In this document: positions 25,886 through 35,210 of the stretch, piece by piece | Position numbering within the stretch: the stretch's first letter is position 1 | Layout of the letters: every line of letters starts with the position of its first letter | Assembly: GCF_019656455.1 (NCBI RefSeq) | Contig: NZ_BPMK01000006.1 | Coordinates: 124,001 to 188,000 of the forward strand | Direction of reading: 5' to 3' | Length of the DNA stretch: 64,000 nucleotides | DNA from: Noviherbaspirillum aridicola | Lineage (GTDB): Bacteria > Pseudomonadota > Gammaproteobacteria > Burkholderiales > Burkholderiaceae_D | Translations under genes and position numbers: made by a program | Notes under the pieces: model-generated | What the model was told of the DNA's origin: nothing | The model's database searches: none | Seen by the model: the letters and a program-made list of their open reading frames with translations, nothing else

Positions 25886-27328
25886 ATGGAACGCAGAAAA
25901 TTTCTTCGACAAGGTATCGCGGTGGGATCCGCGGCGATGCTGCCACTCACCGCCGCTCGTGCAGCGACCATGCCGACCGGTTACGTCAGCGTCAAGGATT
26001 ACGGCGCCAGGGGCGACGGCGCGACGGACGATTCGGTCGCGGTGCAAAGGGCGATGAATGCGAATCTCAACGTCTGGTTCCCGGCTGGCACCTACCTCGT
26101 CGGCATGCTCAAGCTGCGCAGCAATCATCGTCTGGCGGGCGAAGGCGTGCCGACCCGTCTCAAGCAGAAGGCCGGCGCCTTCTACTGCGTATCGGCGAAC
26201 CCCGGCTCCGAAGGTTTTGCCGATCCGGCGAAGAACCTGACCGGCATCCGGATCAATGACATGGTGTTCGAAGGCCAGAGCGGCAACGTGGCCTTCGACG
26301 AGCGGGTTCACCTGCTCAACCTCAATGGTGTCACCGACGTGGTCGTCGAGGGCTGCCACTTCATCAAGGCGGTGGCCGACGGCATCTATATCGGCTCTTC
26401 CAATACCGGGAGTACCGAACGCCACAACTACCGTGTGACGGTACGCAACTGCGCGTTCGACGGCTTCACCAAGAACAATCGCAATGCCATCTCCATCATC
26501 GACGGCACCGACATCCTGATCGACAACTGCAAGTTCCTGCGCTGGGGCCGTCCGGACATGCCGGGCATGATCGACATCGAACCCAATCCCGGCATCAACG
26601 ACAGCTTCTCGCGCATCAAGCGGATCACCATCAGCAACTGCACCATGTGGGACAACGCGGGCGCCGCGTTCTTTTCGCTGGCCCTGCGGCCGCAGGACAA
26701 GCTGGCCTATCCCGCCGATGACATCCGCATCATCAACTGTCGCTGCGTCGGCAATGGCCAGGTGCACCAGATTGGCCTGATGGTGTGCCAGTCCGCCCAC
26801 GGCGACACGGTGAACCCGAACGTCAACACGGCGCCTCTGAACCTGCTGGTGTCCGGCTGCAGCTTCGAGAACGTGTTCAGGCCGCTCAATATCTGGGCCT
26901 CGAAGGGCATCCGCATCGAAAACACAAACTTCGTCGGCAGCCGCGCATACGGCACGCTCGGCGACGCCAACAACGTCTACCGCAACCGCGACATCAGCTT
27001 CAAGAACGTCCTGTTCAAGTATCTGGGCAACGACAAGACCTACGGCCTCACCAGCCTTCGGATCTGCGGTGTCGACGAGCTGTCCTTCGACGGCTGCCGC
27101 TTCGAAGACTGCGGTCCGACCGACGGCGTCAACGGCCAGGGCCTGGTGTTCGCCGGCAGCTGCGCAAGCAGCTATGTCGCGCTGGTCAACACCACGATCA
27201 CCGCGCCGCTCGGCCGCACCCGCAAGGGAATCACCGTCACCTCCAGCCATCAGTTGTACGTGGCGTCCAACGTTCAGCAGAATACCGTGCTGAGCAACGT
27301 CGTCGGCAACGATTTCCGGCCGATCTGA
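25886..27328 (+). CDS. Tat-exported right-handed beta-helix protein (pectate-lyase superfamily), EPS-associated
   Basis: The 480-residue protein starts with a twin-arginine signal (ERRKFLRQG, then a hydrophobic stretch ending AARA). The mature start VSVKDYGARGDGATDDS is the hallmark of pectate-lyase-3/GH28-like beta-helix proteins, followed by irregular coil repeats (INDMVFEG, VTVRNCAFDG, ILIDNCKF). Such proteins act as polysaccharide lyases, hydrolases or epimerases. It is a paralogue of the product of 45865-47265, sharing ERHN and a MPG-IDIEPN segment, so both probably act on the EPS made by this locus. The catalytic type cannot be assigned by eye. AAGGGAAAA supports the ATG. Confidence 0.82.
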   Translation: MERRKFLRQGIAVGSAAMLPLTAARAATMPTGYVSVKDYGARGDGATDDSVAVQRAMNANLNVWFPAGTYLVGMLKLRSNHRLAGEGVPTRLKQKAGAFYCVSANPGSEGFADPAKNLTGIRINDMVFEGQSGNVAFDERVHLLNLNGVTDVVVEGCHFIKAVADGIYIGSSNTGSTERHNYRVTVRNCAFDGFTKNNRNAISIIDGTDILIDNCKFLRWGRPDMPGMIDIEPNPGINDSFSRIKRITISNCTMWDNAGAAFFSLALRPQDKLAYPADDIRIINCRCVGNGQVHQIGLMVCQSAHGDTVNPNVNTAPLNLLVSGCSFENVFRPLNIWASKGIRIENTNFVGSRAYGTLGDANNVYRNRDISFKNVLFKYLGNDKTYGLTSLRICGVDELSFDGCRFEDCGPTDGVNGQGLVFAGSCASSYVALVNTTITAPLGRTRKGITVTSSHQLYVASNVQQNTVLSNVVGNDFRPI

Positions 27329-27352
27329 TCCCGTCCTTCGGGAACACAGGCG

Positions 27353-27376
27353 GGCGCCCGGACCTATCCGGGCGCC
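27353..27376. terminator. Hairpin between convergent genes
   Basis: GGCGCCCGGA-CCTA-TCCGGGCGCC is a perfect 10-bp stem between the beta-helix gene and the convergent DUF4184 gene. No T run follows, so it is a weak or Rho-assisted terminator at best. Confidence 0.5.
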
Positions 27377-27380
27377 GGCT

Positions 27381-28175
27381 TCATGCCATTTTCCGCGTCC
27401 ACCCGAAACGGCGGGCGACATGGACGGCATGCCACCCCATGCAATACAGCAGCAGAGACAGTCCAGCACCGGTCGTCGCGCCGACGGCTGCGCGCACGGC
27501 ACGATGCTCGATGCCGGCGGATCCGGCGGCGGCCAGATTGTCCGCCGCGCTTGCGAGCGCGAACGCAATGCCCGTGCCGGCGACCAGAAGCTTGACGCCG
27601 GCTGGCACCGACTTGCCCGGCCCGCGAACCGTCGGCGCTCGCCGCATCCAGGCGAGCGCCGCATGCAGCAGCAAGGCGATCCCGGCCGCGCTGCTTGCAT
27701 GCTGCAGCAGCTTGTACAGGGGCAGTCCGCTGCCGCCGGCGGGCCGGATGACGGTCAGCAGCGGTTCCAGGCCGAACGCGGCGACGGTATGACGATGCGT
27801 GACCGCATCCCAGACGATATGAGTGAGCGCGCCGAGGCCGAGGGCCGCCAGGACCGGCGCGACCGGTTGGCGGCGCCATGCACCGGCATCGAGGACAGAG
27901 GCGGGAAGCCGCCGGAACAGCCGGTCAGGCAGGAGCGCGGCCAGCGGCCGCCTGAACAGCGCATGGAACAGGAACCAGGCGAGCACGCCCGCCGGAAGGC
28001 AGAACAGCAGGAGCCCTTCCGCCGTATGGCTGAATCTGCCGTTGACGCCGAAAGGCGCGTAGTAGACGAAATCCGGCGCCAGACTGCCGGCCACGAGCGC
28101 CGACAGCGGCAGGCCGCCGCCGGACAGCCGGTGAATCGGCAACACGGCGGCGGGATGCGCTATCGTGAAGGGCAT
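27381..28175 (-). CDS. DUF4184 family membrane protein
   Basis: The 264-residue protein begins MPFTIAHPAAVLPI, the family hallmark, and has several TM helices with conserved polar residues inside (APDFVYY, ALTHIVWDAVTH). The His/Asp pattern resembles membrane-bound metal-dependent hydrolases, but activity is unproven. Its start overlaps the end of the aminotransferase gene by 16 bp, so it is co-translated with the EPS operon. Confidence 0.8.
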   Translation of the reverse strand: MPFTIAHPAAVLPIHRLSGGGLPLSALVAGSLAPDFVYYAPFGVNGRFSHTAEGLLLFCLPAGVLAWFLFHALFRRPLAALLPDRLFRRLPASVLDAGAWRRQPVAPVLAALGLGALTHIVWDAVTHRHTVAAFGLEPLLTVIRPAGGSGLPLYKLLQHASSAAGIALLLHAALAWMRRAPTVRGPGKSVPAGVKLLVAGTGIAFALASAADNLAAAGSAGIEHRAVRAAVGATTGAGLSLLLYCMGWHAVHVARRFGWTRKMA

Positions 28176-29404
28176 GCGCCGAACGCGTAGTTGCCCCTGC
28201 CGTCAGGCAGCGCGCGCAGGATCTCCGCCGGCAGCGACGCGGCCTGCATCACCTCGTCCATCGCCCTGCAGGTCGCGTCTATCTCAGCAGGGGTCAGGGT
28301 GGGATGAACGAGAAACATGATGCTCGTCTCGCCGAGTTCACGGGCGACGGGCAGCCGGCGGGCGGGACGCAGGCCGGTGCCGTCGAATGCCTTTTCCATA
28401 TAGACCTCCGAGCAGGTGCCGTGCAGGCAGGGGACACCCTGGCGGCAGATCGCGTCGACGATCCGGTCCCTGCTCCATCCCGGTGCAAGCAGCTCGGGAC
28501 GGACGAAGACATAGAGCTTGTAGCAGGCATGCCCGGCCCACTCGGGCCACTCGGGTACCCGCAGCGCGTGATGGCGGCGGCATGCCTGGGCGATCCTGGC
28601 GGCGTTGCGCTGCCGGCATGCGGTCCAGTCCGGCATGCGTCTCAGCTGATCGCGTCCTATCGCCGCCTGCAGCTCGAGCATCCGCCAGTTGCTTCCGAAG
28701 GAGTCGTGGAGCCAGCGGAAGCCGACCGGATGCTCGCGTTCGTACACCGCCTGCCAAGACTTGCCATGGTCCTTGTACGACCACATGCGCGACCACCATG
28801 CATCGTTGCTGGTGGTGACCATGCCGCCTTCGCCGGCGGTGGTCATGATCTTGTCCTGGCAGAACGACCAGGCGCCGATGTCGCCGATGCTGCCGACCAT
28901 GCGGCCCTTGTAGCGGGCGCCGTGGGCCTGGGCGCAGTCTTCCACCACCGCCAGGCCGTGCTCGCGCGCGAGCGACATGATCGGGTCCATGTCGCACGGC
29001 ATGCCGGCGAGGTGGACGCAGATGATCGCCTTCGTGCGCGGGGTGAGCACCTCGCGTATGGTCTCGGCGGTGATGTTTTGCGTATCCCTGTCGACGTCGG
29101 CGAACACGGGCCGCGCGCCGGCGGTGACAATGCAGCTCGCCGACGCAAGGAAGGTGCGGGGCGTCACGATCACCTCGTCGCCCTGTCCGACATCCAGCGC
29201 CCGCAGCGCCAGCTCGAGCGCGAGCGTGCCGTTGGCGAGCGCGATAGCATGGCGCACGCCCGTCCAGGCGGCGAATTCGCGCTCGAACTCGCGGCATTCG
29301 GTGCCCGTCCAGTAATTGACGCGGTTGGTCAGCAGCACCTCGCGCACGCGTTCGCCATCCTGCGCGCTGAAAGATGGCCACGGTGAAAATCCGGTATGCA
29401 GCAT
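28160..29404 (-). CDS. DegT/DnrJ/EryC1/StrS aminotransferase
   Basis: The 414-residue PLP enzyme of the sugar aminotransferase family has the PLP-Lys in SFCQDKIMTTAGEGG (about 189), the acidic VVEDCAQAHGA motif, and GTLALELALRAL near the phosphate site. It should convert a 4-keto or 3-keto nucleotide sugar to an amino sugar using glutamate. The CapD/WbpM dehydratase in the same locus could supply a 4-keto-6-deoxy-HexNAc substrate. GGGAGAG lies 6 bases before the ATG. It lies within the compact EPS operon. Confidence 0.88.
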   Translation of the reverse strand: MLHTGFSPWPSFSAQDGERVREVLLTNRVNYWTGTECREFEREFAAWTGVRHAIALANGTLALELALRALDVGQGDEVIVTPRTFLASASCIVTAGARPVFADVDRDTQNITAETIREVLTPRTKAIICVHLAGMPCDMDPIMSLAREHGLAVVEDCAQAHGARYKGRMVGSIGDIGAWSFCQDKIMTTAGEGGMVTTSNDAWWSRMWSYKDHGKSWQAVYEREHPVGFRWLHDSFGSNWRMLELQAAIGRDQLRRMPDWTACRQRNAARIAQACRRHHALRVPEWPEWAGHACYKLYVFVRPELLAPGWSRDRIVDAICRQGVPCLHGTCSEVYMEKAFDGTGLRPARRLPVARELGETSIMFLVHPTLTPAEIDATCRAMDEVMQAASLPAEILRALPDGRGNYAFGACPSR

Positions 29405-29419
29405 GTCGTCTCTCCCGTT

Positions 29420-30565
29420 TCAGGCCAGATAAGGCGGAAAAAAGCCGGCACGAGGGGTCCACTCGCGTCCCTGGGCTTGCTCGTGCCGGCCACGCACGTC
29501 ATTGAGCATCTGGCACGCGTGCGGGTTATGCAGCACCCGCCGCAGCCGGAACGGCAGGGTATGGCCAGGATCGAAGCCGGACTTGAACCGGAACAGGCCG
29601 TCGTTCGGCGCGATGCCGCCGCCGAGCACATACCAGCGCATGCCCTTCTCCCTGCCCCACAGGATCGCCGAATGGTGCATGAAATGATTCGGGCGCTTTT
29701 CGCGCGCCGACTGGCGGGACGCGGTGAGAAAGCCGTACAGGGTATCGGCGGAATAGAGCACGAGCGCGCTGGCGAGGGTCTCGCGGCCGTCGCGCACATG
29801 CAGCAGCGCCGTCGCGGCATGGGAGCCGAACGACTCGCGCAAGACCATGAAGTGTTGCCTGGGCATGTAGAAATAGGGATCGGCGCCGCGCCGCTGCATC
29901 GTCTCGTAGTAGGCGCCGAGAAAATCGTCGAGCCGCTCGAAGTCATGATCGACTTCGAGCCGCAGCCCGGCCCGGGACGCGCGGCGCACATCCGTGCGTA
30001 TGGTATGGCCGTAGTGGTTCCAGATGTCCTCCGGATCCCGCTGCAGGCGGATGACGACATTGTCCTGCTGGACCGTGCGCTCGCCGTCGTCACGCACCGC
30101 GAGGCGCTCCTCGAACAGGTCTTCGCGCACGAATTCCGACACGAAGCCGCGCTCGCGCAGCTCGGCGCCGAAGAGGCGTTCGAAGCGCTTCGACGCAGCG
30201 TCGGCGGACTGCGGATCGCCTTCATACAATGCTCCCCCGTAACCGTAAGGCGAGCAGAGATGCCGGAGCGGCCTCTGCACCGCCCCGAAGCCCGGCAGGC
30301 GGTTGATCAACACGTGGAAGAACGGGTAGAGAACCGTGCCCGCGCTGCCGTGCCTGTAGACCACCGCCGCGGTTTCATAGCCTTCGGGCCGGACCAGCTG
30401 CAGGTAGGCGGGATGGTCCTGCGGGCGCTTGTGATGTCCCGCCGCCCAGATGCGTTCCCACTCCGCGCGTCCGTCCGGATCGTCCAGCGACAGCCATTGC
30501 AGCACCCAGTCCGTCGCCAGTTTGTCAATATCGGGAACGATGTGGCGATTCGCCATGGTCGTCAT
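29420..30565 (-). CDS. FemAB/BioF2-like GNAT-fold acyltransferase
   Basis: The 381-residue protein has the two-lobed GNAT-fold pattern of FemAB/acetyltransf_6 proteins: a variable N-lobe, then VRRASRAGLRLEVDHDFERLDDFLGAYYETMQRR, LASALVLYSADTLYGFLTASR and a C-terminal GGGIAPNDGLFRFKSGFDPG. Relatives attach amino acids or acyl groups in peptidoglycan or exopolysaccharide synthesis. Its place in the EPS operon suggests acylation of an amino sugar. The ATG at 30565 has AGGAG 6 bases upstream. Confidence 0.8.
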   Translation of the reverse strand: MTTMANRHIVPDIDKLATDWVLQWLSLDDPDGRAEWERIWAAGHHKRPQDHPAYLQLVRPEGYETAAVVYRHGSAGTVLYPFFHVLINRLPGFGAVQRPLRHLCSPYGYGGALYEGDPQSADAASKRFERLFGAELRERGFVSEFVREDLFEERLAVRDDGERTVQQDNVVIRLQRDPEDIWNHYGHTIRTDVRRASRAGLRLEVDHDFERLDDFLGAYYETMQRRGADPYFYMPRQHFMVLRESFGSHAATALLHVRDGRETLASALVLYSADTLYGFLTASRQSAREKRPNHFMHHSAILWGREKGMRWYVLGGGIAPNDGLFRFKSGFDPGHTLPFRLRRVLHNPHACQMLNDVRGRHEQAQGREWTPRAGFFPPYLA

Positions 30566-30566
30566 G

Positions 30567-31370
30567 TCAGACTCCTATTCGTTTTGCGAGGCGCGCACGC
30601 AGTTCGTCCGCGCCGCACCGCATGCGCACGGAACGGTCGAGACGGCGGGCGTCGCGGTGGTTGCCGACATCGAAGTCGGGGGGAAACAGGCCAAGGATCT
30701 TGCGGGAGGGATCCAGGAGAGCCAGGCAGGCGATCGCGCATTCGTCATCGACCAGCCGCGGGTCGGCCGTTCTGAACCATCGGCCGGCGAGGCGCCCGAT
30801 CCGGTAGCTCGCGCGCGGAGTCGACAGCTCGAAGCGGGAAAAACCGTAGATGCGCTCGCAGGCCTCGGCCTCCGGCAGGCCGTCCGCCTGGCACCGCCCC
30901 GCCGCGCCGTCGCTCGCCCGGTAGAAGCCCATCGGCAGCGACCACCAGTCGGTCTCGCGCCCCGATTCGAAGCCGAGCTTGCGGTACCAGCCGAGCGAGA
31001 CGCTGTTGCTGGCGAAGACATCGAGCACCACTGCGGCATGCCGGTCCTCGCTGGCCAGCTCGAGCGCCCGCAGGAACAGCCGGTCGCCCTCCCTTGCCCC
31101 GCGCCGCTCGCGCGCGACGGCGATGTAGTTGAGACAGACCGCATCGGCCAGCAGGCGCATTTCGGCAAAGCCCGCCGCACGCTCCGCGGTGAATCCGAGC
31201 AGGTGGCGGCAGTCGTTCAGCGCCGCGGGCAAGCGCATGCGGGTCTCCAGGTAGCGCGCGATGCCGCTGCAGCCGTAGACGGTGAGGCCGAGCGTCGCAC
31301 GGTCGAAACTGTCGCGCATCAGCGCAGCGATCGTCGCCGCCTCCCGCGGCATGGCCAGGCGCACTTTCAT
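30567..31370 (-). CDS. GNAT-family N-acetyltransferase with extra C-terminal domain
   Basis: The 267-residue protein has a GNAT domain (about 1-160) with the acetyl-CoA loop region VARERRGAREGDRLF and the typical WYRKLGFE near 138-145. The roughly 100-residue C-terminal part is unusual and unassigned. The start ATG at 31370 overlaps the stop of the sugar-transferase gene as ATGA, so translation is coupled. N-acetylation of an amino sugar made by the DegT enzyme is a reasonable inference. Confidence 0.82.
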   Translation of the reverse strand: MKVRLAMPREAATIAALMRDSFDRATLGLTVYGCSGIARYLETRMRLPAALNDCRHLLGFTAERAAGFAEMRLLADAVCLNYIAVARERRGAREGDRLFLRALELASEDRHAAVVLDVFASNSVSLGWYRKLGFESGRETDWWSLPMGFYRASDGAAGRCQADGLPEAEACERIYGFSRFELSTPRASYRIGRLAGRWFRTADPRLVDDECAIACLALLDPSRKILGLFPPDFDVGNHRDARRLDRSVRMRCGADELRARLAKRIGV

Positions 31371-31984
31371 GGGCGCGTCTCCGCACCGCGGCGCTCGTCG
31401 TCGAGATTGCGCATGACCGAGCCGGCATCCGCCACCACACCCTGGCGGCGCAGCACGAGCGCCAGCGTACGCAGCAGTATCGCGAGGTCGAGCCGCATGC
31501 TGCGATGCTCGACATACCAGACGTCGAGGGCAAGGCGAACATCCCACGCGGTCTCATTGCGGCCGTTGATCTGCGCCCAGCCGGTGATCCCCGGCCGCAC
31601 CGCCAGGCGCAGTCTTTCGCGTTCGGTGAAGTAGCGCGTGTAGCGCATCAGCAGCGGGCGCGGACCGACGAGGCTCATCTCGCCGCGTACGACATTGAAC
31701 AGTTCGGGCAATTCGTCCAGGCTGCTCCTGCGCAGGAAGACGCCGAAACGGGTGAGCCGCTCGCCGTCTGGCAGCAGGCGTCCCCGTTCATCCCGCGCAT
31801 CCGTCATCGAACGGAACTTGACCATCGTGAACGGCTTGCCGTCACGGCCGGGACGCTGTTGCCGGAACAGCACCGGCGCTCCGAGATCCAGACGCACCAG
31901 CAGCGCCAGCAGCGCGAGCAGCGGCGCCAGCATCAGCAATGCGAGGCTGGCGGCAACGACGTCGAACAGGCGTTTGAGACGCAT
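31367..31984 (-). CDS. Short initiating sugar-phosphate transferase (PglC/EpsL-like)
   Basis: The 205-residue protein is a small monotopic phosphoglycosyl transferase: one N-terminal hydrophobic segment (about 5-32), KFRSM, and the catalytic DELPELFNVVRGEMSLVGPRP. It moves a sugar phosphate from a UDP-sugar onto undecaprenyl phosphate, starting the repeat unit. It lacks the polytopic N-terminal half of WbaP/WcaJ. Close small relatives often use UDP-diNAc-bacillosamine or another HexNAc, which fits the nearby dehydratase, aminotransferase and acetyltransferase. Confidence 0.9.
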   Translation of the reverse strand: MRLKRLFDVVAASLALLMLAPLLALLALLVRLDLGAPVLFRQQRPGRDGKPFTMVKFRSMTDARDERGRLLPDGERLTRFGVFLRRSSLDELPELFNVVRGEMSLVGPRPLLMRYTRYFTERERLRLAVRPGITGWAQINGRNETAWDVRLALDVWYVEHRSMRLDLAILLRTLALVLRRQGVVADAGSVMRNLDDERRGAETRP

Positions 31985-31987
31985 CGC

Positions 31988-33190
31988 TCACGCTCCTTCC
32001 GCCGGGTAAGGCGACGCCTCCGGCACCTCGTCGGCCGCCACGCCCATCAGCCGCATCATCTGCCGGTTGACGAGGTCGACATCGTAATGCCGCTCCACGT
32101 GCTGGCGGGCGCGCGCGCCCATCTGCGGGATCCGCTCCGGCCGCATGAGAAAGAACTCGAGCGCATTGGCCAGCGCGGCGGCATCCCGCACCGGCACCAG
32201 CAGGCCGGTTTCGCCCGGCACCACGGTCTGCCTGCAGCCCGGCGCGTCGGTGGTCACCGTCGGGCGGCCGGTCGCCATCGCCTCCAGCACGGTGCGCGGC
32301 GTGCCCTCGCGGTACGACGGCAGCACGTAGACATGGCAGGCGGCGAGACACGGACGCACATCCTCCAGCCGCCCGTGCCAGACGATCAGCCCTTCGTCGA
32401 TCCAACGCTGCAGGGTCTCGGGCGGCACGGCACGCGGATGGGCATCGTGCCAGCCGACCAGGTGGAACACCGCGCCCGGATACCGGCCGCGCAGCAGGCG
32501 CGCCGCCTCGGCGTATTCCCGGATGCCCTTGTCTTCCAGCAGGCGGGCGATCAGCAGGAAATGGCATCCGCCGTCGAGCGGCGGCATCGGCTGTGGCGGA
32601 AATTCATCGAGCGGCACGCCGGAGCCGTTGACCACGCCGGCCTTCGCGGGATCGACAAGCCGGCGGCGGACGAACAGATCGCGGTCGTCGCGGTTCTGGA
32701 AAATCACCGAGGTCGCCTGCGCAAGCGCGATGCGGTAGAGCAGGATGCCGCAGGCGCGCGCGAAGCTTCCGCCACGCTGCCCGTCGTCGCCGAACAGATA
32801 TCCGAGGCCGGTGATCAGCGCGGTCCGCTTCGGCACCCCTGCCATCCTTGCGGCCAGCAGGCCGTAGATCACCGGCTTGGCGGTATAACCCAGAAAATGG
32901 ACCGGCCGCTCGCGGCGCAGCAGGCGGGTCAGCGACAGCAGGGTCACCATGTCCTGCAGCGGGCTGGTGCCGGTGCGCCACATCGGCAGATCGGCGAACC
33001 GGCAACCCAGCGGCGAGAGGCGGCTGCGCACCGTGGCGTCCTGCGACAGCCCGGGCGCGGCCAGCAGCAATTCGCCGCCGTTGTCCTTCAGGGCACGCAG
33101 CAGCCGATGGCGAAAGCCGACGAACGACAGCGGAAAGCTGGCGAGCACGAAGAAGCCGGGCCGGGCCGGAGTCGGGTTCAGGCTGCGCAT
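31988..33190 (-). CDS. Glycosyltransferase family 4
   Basis: The 400-residue GT-B enzyme has GTSPLQD and GYTAKPVIYG in the N-lobe, then VNGSGVPLDEF, LLIARLLEDKGIREYAEAARLL, and the acidic C-lobe motif SYREGTPRTVLEAMATGRP. It resembles PglA/WbpY-type transferases that add the second sugar to a lipid-linked HexNAc, in line with the neighbouring PglC-like enzyme. The ATG at 33190 overlaps the upstream gene by 13 bp. Confidence 0.88.
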   Translation of the reverse strand: MRSLNPTPARPGFFVLASFPLSFVGFRHRLLRALKDNGGELLLAAPGLSQDATVRSRLSPLGCRFADLPMWRTGTSPLQDMVTLLSLTRLLRRERPVHFLGYTAKPVIYGLLAARMAGVPKRTALITGLGYLFGDDGQRGGSFARACGILLYRIALAQATSVIFQNRDDRDLFVRRRLVDPAKAGVVNGSGVPLDEFPPQPMPPLDGGCHFLLIARLLEDKGIREYAEAARLLRGRYPGAVFHLVGWHDAHPRAVPPETLQRWIDEGLIVWHGRLEDVRPCLAACHVYVLPSYREGTPRTVLEAMATGRPTVTTDAPGCRQTVVPGETGLLVPVRDAAALANALEFFLMRPERIPQMGARARQHVERHYDVDLVNRQMMRLMGVAADEVPEASPYPAEGA

Positions 33191-34266
33191 GCGCGCTCCT
33201 TGCCGCGTTGCGCGACGCTCTCCAGCAGTGCCAGCAGCTGGGGCGCCGTGACCTGCAGGCAGTAGCGCTGCTCCGCGGCCTCCCGCGCCCGCATGCCCAT
33301 GCACCGCCGCAGCGGCGCATCCCCGAGCAGGCGCGACAGCGCGTCCAGCCATTGCGCGTCGGTGGCGGCCAGGTAGCCGGTCACGCCATCCTTCACGATG
33401 TCGGCGTTGACCCCGACCGGCGAAGCCACCGCCGGCTTGCCGCAGGCCATGTACTGGATCAGCTTGTAGCCGCACTTGCCCTGCTCCCAGGGACCGTCGG
33501 GCAGCGGCATGACGCCGACGTCGAAGCGGCGGATTTCATCGACCTCGGTCTGCTCCTGCCAGCGGATGCAGCGCATGAAGGGATACCGGCTGGTATCCAG
33601 TTCGGCGCCGACCACCGCGAACTCGAAGTCGAACCGCTCGCGCAGGCGGGCGAGCACCGGGAGCAGCGCTCCCAGGTATTGCGCGGAAGTCGGCGAACCG
33701 ATCCAGCCGATGACGGGGCGGCCCGCGGGCGCCGTGTCCGGCGCCACGGTGTAGCGCCGGATGTCGATCACCGTCGGCAGGAGCGCCACCCGGGCCGCGC
33801 CCGCCCTGGTCGCATGGTCGAGCAGGTAGCGGTTGCCGCCGACGACCAGCGAGGCGCGGCGCATCACATGATCGATCTTGTTGCGCAGCAGGCGCTTTAG
33901 GGGATTGGACGACAGTGCGTAGCCATGAAAAATCGCATCGTCATAGTCCACCAGGTACGGCACGCCGGCTTTCGCGAGCAAGGCCTCGAACCAGGCGGGC
34001 CAGTTCGGAAACAATTCCTTTTCGATCCAGACGACATCGAAGCGCGACGCCCGCAGCAGCAGGCGCAGACGGCGCAGATAGGCGTCGCCGAGCCGCATCA
34101 GCGATATCCGCTGCCCGGCGTAGCGGGCGCGCAGATAGTCGTCGTCCAGCAGCGAGCAGGCGTGTACTTCCACGCCCATCTGCCGCAAGGCTTCGGCATA
34201 TTGCAGCGAGCGCACGCGGCTGCTTGCGCCCATGCGCGAATAGCGGGTCAATAGCAGGATTCTCAA
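33178..34266 (-). CDS. Glycosyltransferase family 4 (second)
   Basis: The 362-residue GT-B enzyme has RILLLTRYSRMGASSRVRSLQ at the N-terminus, VIGWIGSPTSAQYL at the lobe junction, and PDGPWEQGKCGYKLIQYMACGKP in the donor site. The donor sugar is unknown. The start is a TTG at 34266, overlapping the stop of the upstream gene as TTGA and preceded by GGGAGGA 6 bases before. No better ATG exists without losing the N-terminal beta strand. Confidence 0.86.
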   Translation of the reverse strand: MRILLLTRYSRMGASSRVRSLQYAEALRQMGVEVHACSLLDDDYLRARYAGQRISLMRLGDAYLRRLRLLLRASRFDVVWIEKELFPNWPAWFEALLAKAGVPYLVDYDDAIFHGYALSSNPLKRLLRNKIDHVMRRASLVVGGNRYLLDHATRAGAARVALLPTVIDIRRYTVAPDTAPAGRPVIGWIGSPTSAQYLGALLPVLARLRERFDFEFAVVGAELDTSRYPFMRCIRWQEQTEVDEIRRFDVGVMPLPDGPWEQGKCGYKLIQYMACGKPAVASPVGVNADIVKDGVTGYLAATDAQWLDALSRLLGDAPLRRCMGMRAREAAEQRYCLQVTAPQLLALLESVAQRGKERACAA

Positions 34267-35210
34267 CGTGTCCTCCCGAGTAACAGGTAGCGGGGCAGCC
34301 AGGCCCAGAGCGCGGCATATCCCTTCAGGGTTTCCGCCGCCCTGCGGGGCGAGCGGCGGAGAAAGGCTTCGCCGACGCGGCTCGCCGGTTCGACGAACAG
34401 CGTCAGCAGCACGACCGAGGCGGCCCCGGCCGCGCTGAAGTGCTTGAACGCATAGAGCAGGCGGCTGCGCAGCGAGTAGTACAGCCGGCGCGCGCGGATG
34501 CCGTCGGAGCTGCCCCCGCCCCGGTGCCAGGCCGGCGCGCCCGCGAGATAGACCGAGACGTAGCCGGCCCGCCTCGCGCGATAGGACAGGTCCACTTCTT
34601 CGAAGTAGACGAAATAGCGTTCGTCGAAGCCGCCGAGACGCTCGAACAGCGGGCGCCGGATCAGGAAATACGCGCCGATGACCTGGTCGACGGCGCGCGT
34701 CTGTCCGTGATCCCACTCCGCCATGCGCGCACGCGGAAAGCGCGCGGGCAAAATCCGGTCGAGCCCGAGGGCCGCATGCGCAAAGCTGGCCGGCGTGGGA
34801 AAGCGGGCGCAGCTCCGGGCGACATGTCCGGCATCGTCGAGCAGCTGAACGCCGCAGATGCCCACCTTGCGATTGCCAGGCCGCGCCATGAAATCCAGAG
34901 GCAGGCGCAATGCGGCCGCCGTCGCCGCCGCATCGGGATTCAGAAAGAGCAGGAAGTTGCCATTGCCGCCCCTCGCCCCCTGGTTGCAGGCGGCGGCGAA
35001 ACCGAGGTTGTCGCGGTTGCGGAGAATGCGCAGCGGCAGGCGCTCATGCGCGGCACCGTCGAGCGAGTCGTCGCTCGATCCGTTGTCCACCACGGTAACG
35101 CTGCGGATCAGTCCGGCATCCTCGTCGTGCGCGGCCTGCAGCGCATCGAGGCAGCCGCGCAGGTAGTGGCGCGAGTTCCAGTTGACGATGACGATATCTA
35201 GGTCTGCCAT
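34263..35210 (-). CDS. Glycosyltransferase family 2 (rhamnosyltransferase-like)
   Basis: The 315-residue GT-A enzyme begins DLDIVIVNWNSRHYLRGCLDAL with VVDNGSSDDS, FLNPDAAA (the DxD-equivalent) and FDERYFVYFEEVDLSYRARRAGY, the pattern of WcaA/WbbL-like rhamnosyltransferases. With rmlBACD in the locus, dTDP-rhamnose is a plausible donor. The ATG at 35210 overlaps the polymerase gene by 13 bp; its stop overlaps the next start. Confidence 0.88.
   Translation of the reverse strand: MADLDIVIVNWNSRHYLRGCLDALQAAHDEDAGLIRSVTVVDNGSSDDSLDGAAHERLPLRILRNRDNLGFAAACNQGARGGNGNFLLFLNPDAAATAAALRLPLDFMARPGNRKVGICGVQLLDDAGHVARSCARFPTPASFAHAALGLDRILPARFPRARMAEWDHGQTRAVDQVIGAYFLIRRPLFERLGGFDERYFVYFEEVDLSYRARRAGYVSVYLAGAPAWHRGGGSSDGIRARRLYYSLRSRLLYAFKHFSAAGAASVVLLTLFVEPASRVGEAFLRRSPRRAAETLKGYAALWAWLPRYLLLGRTR

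Noticed and set aside
25883-27700. Minus-strand open frame of 605 codons opposite the beta-helix gene
   Set aside because: Shadow of the Tat-exported beta-helix protein; the plus frame has a signal peptide and family motifs, the minus frame none.
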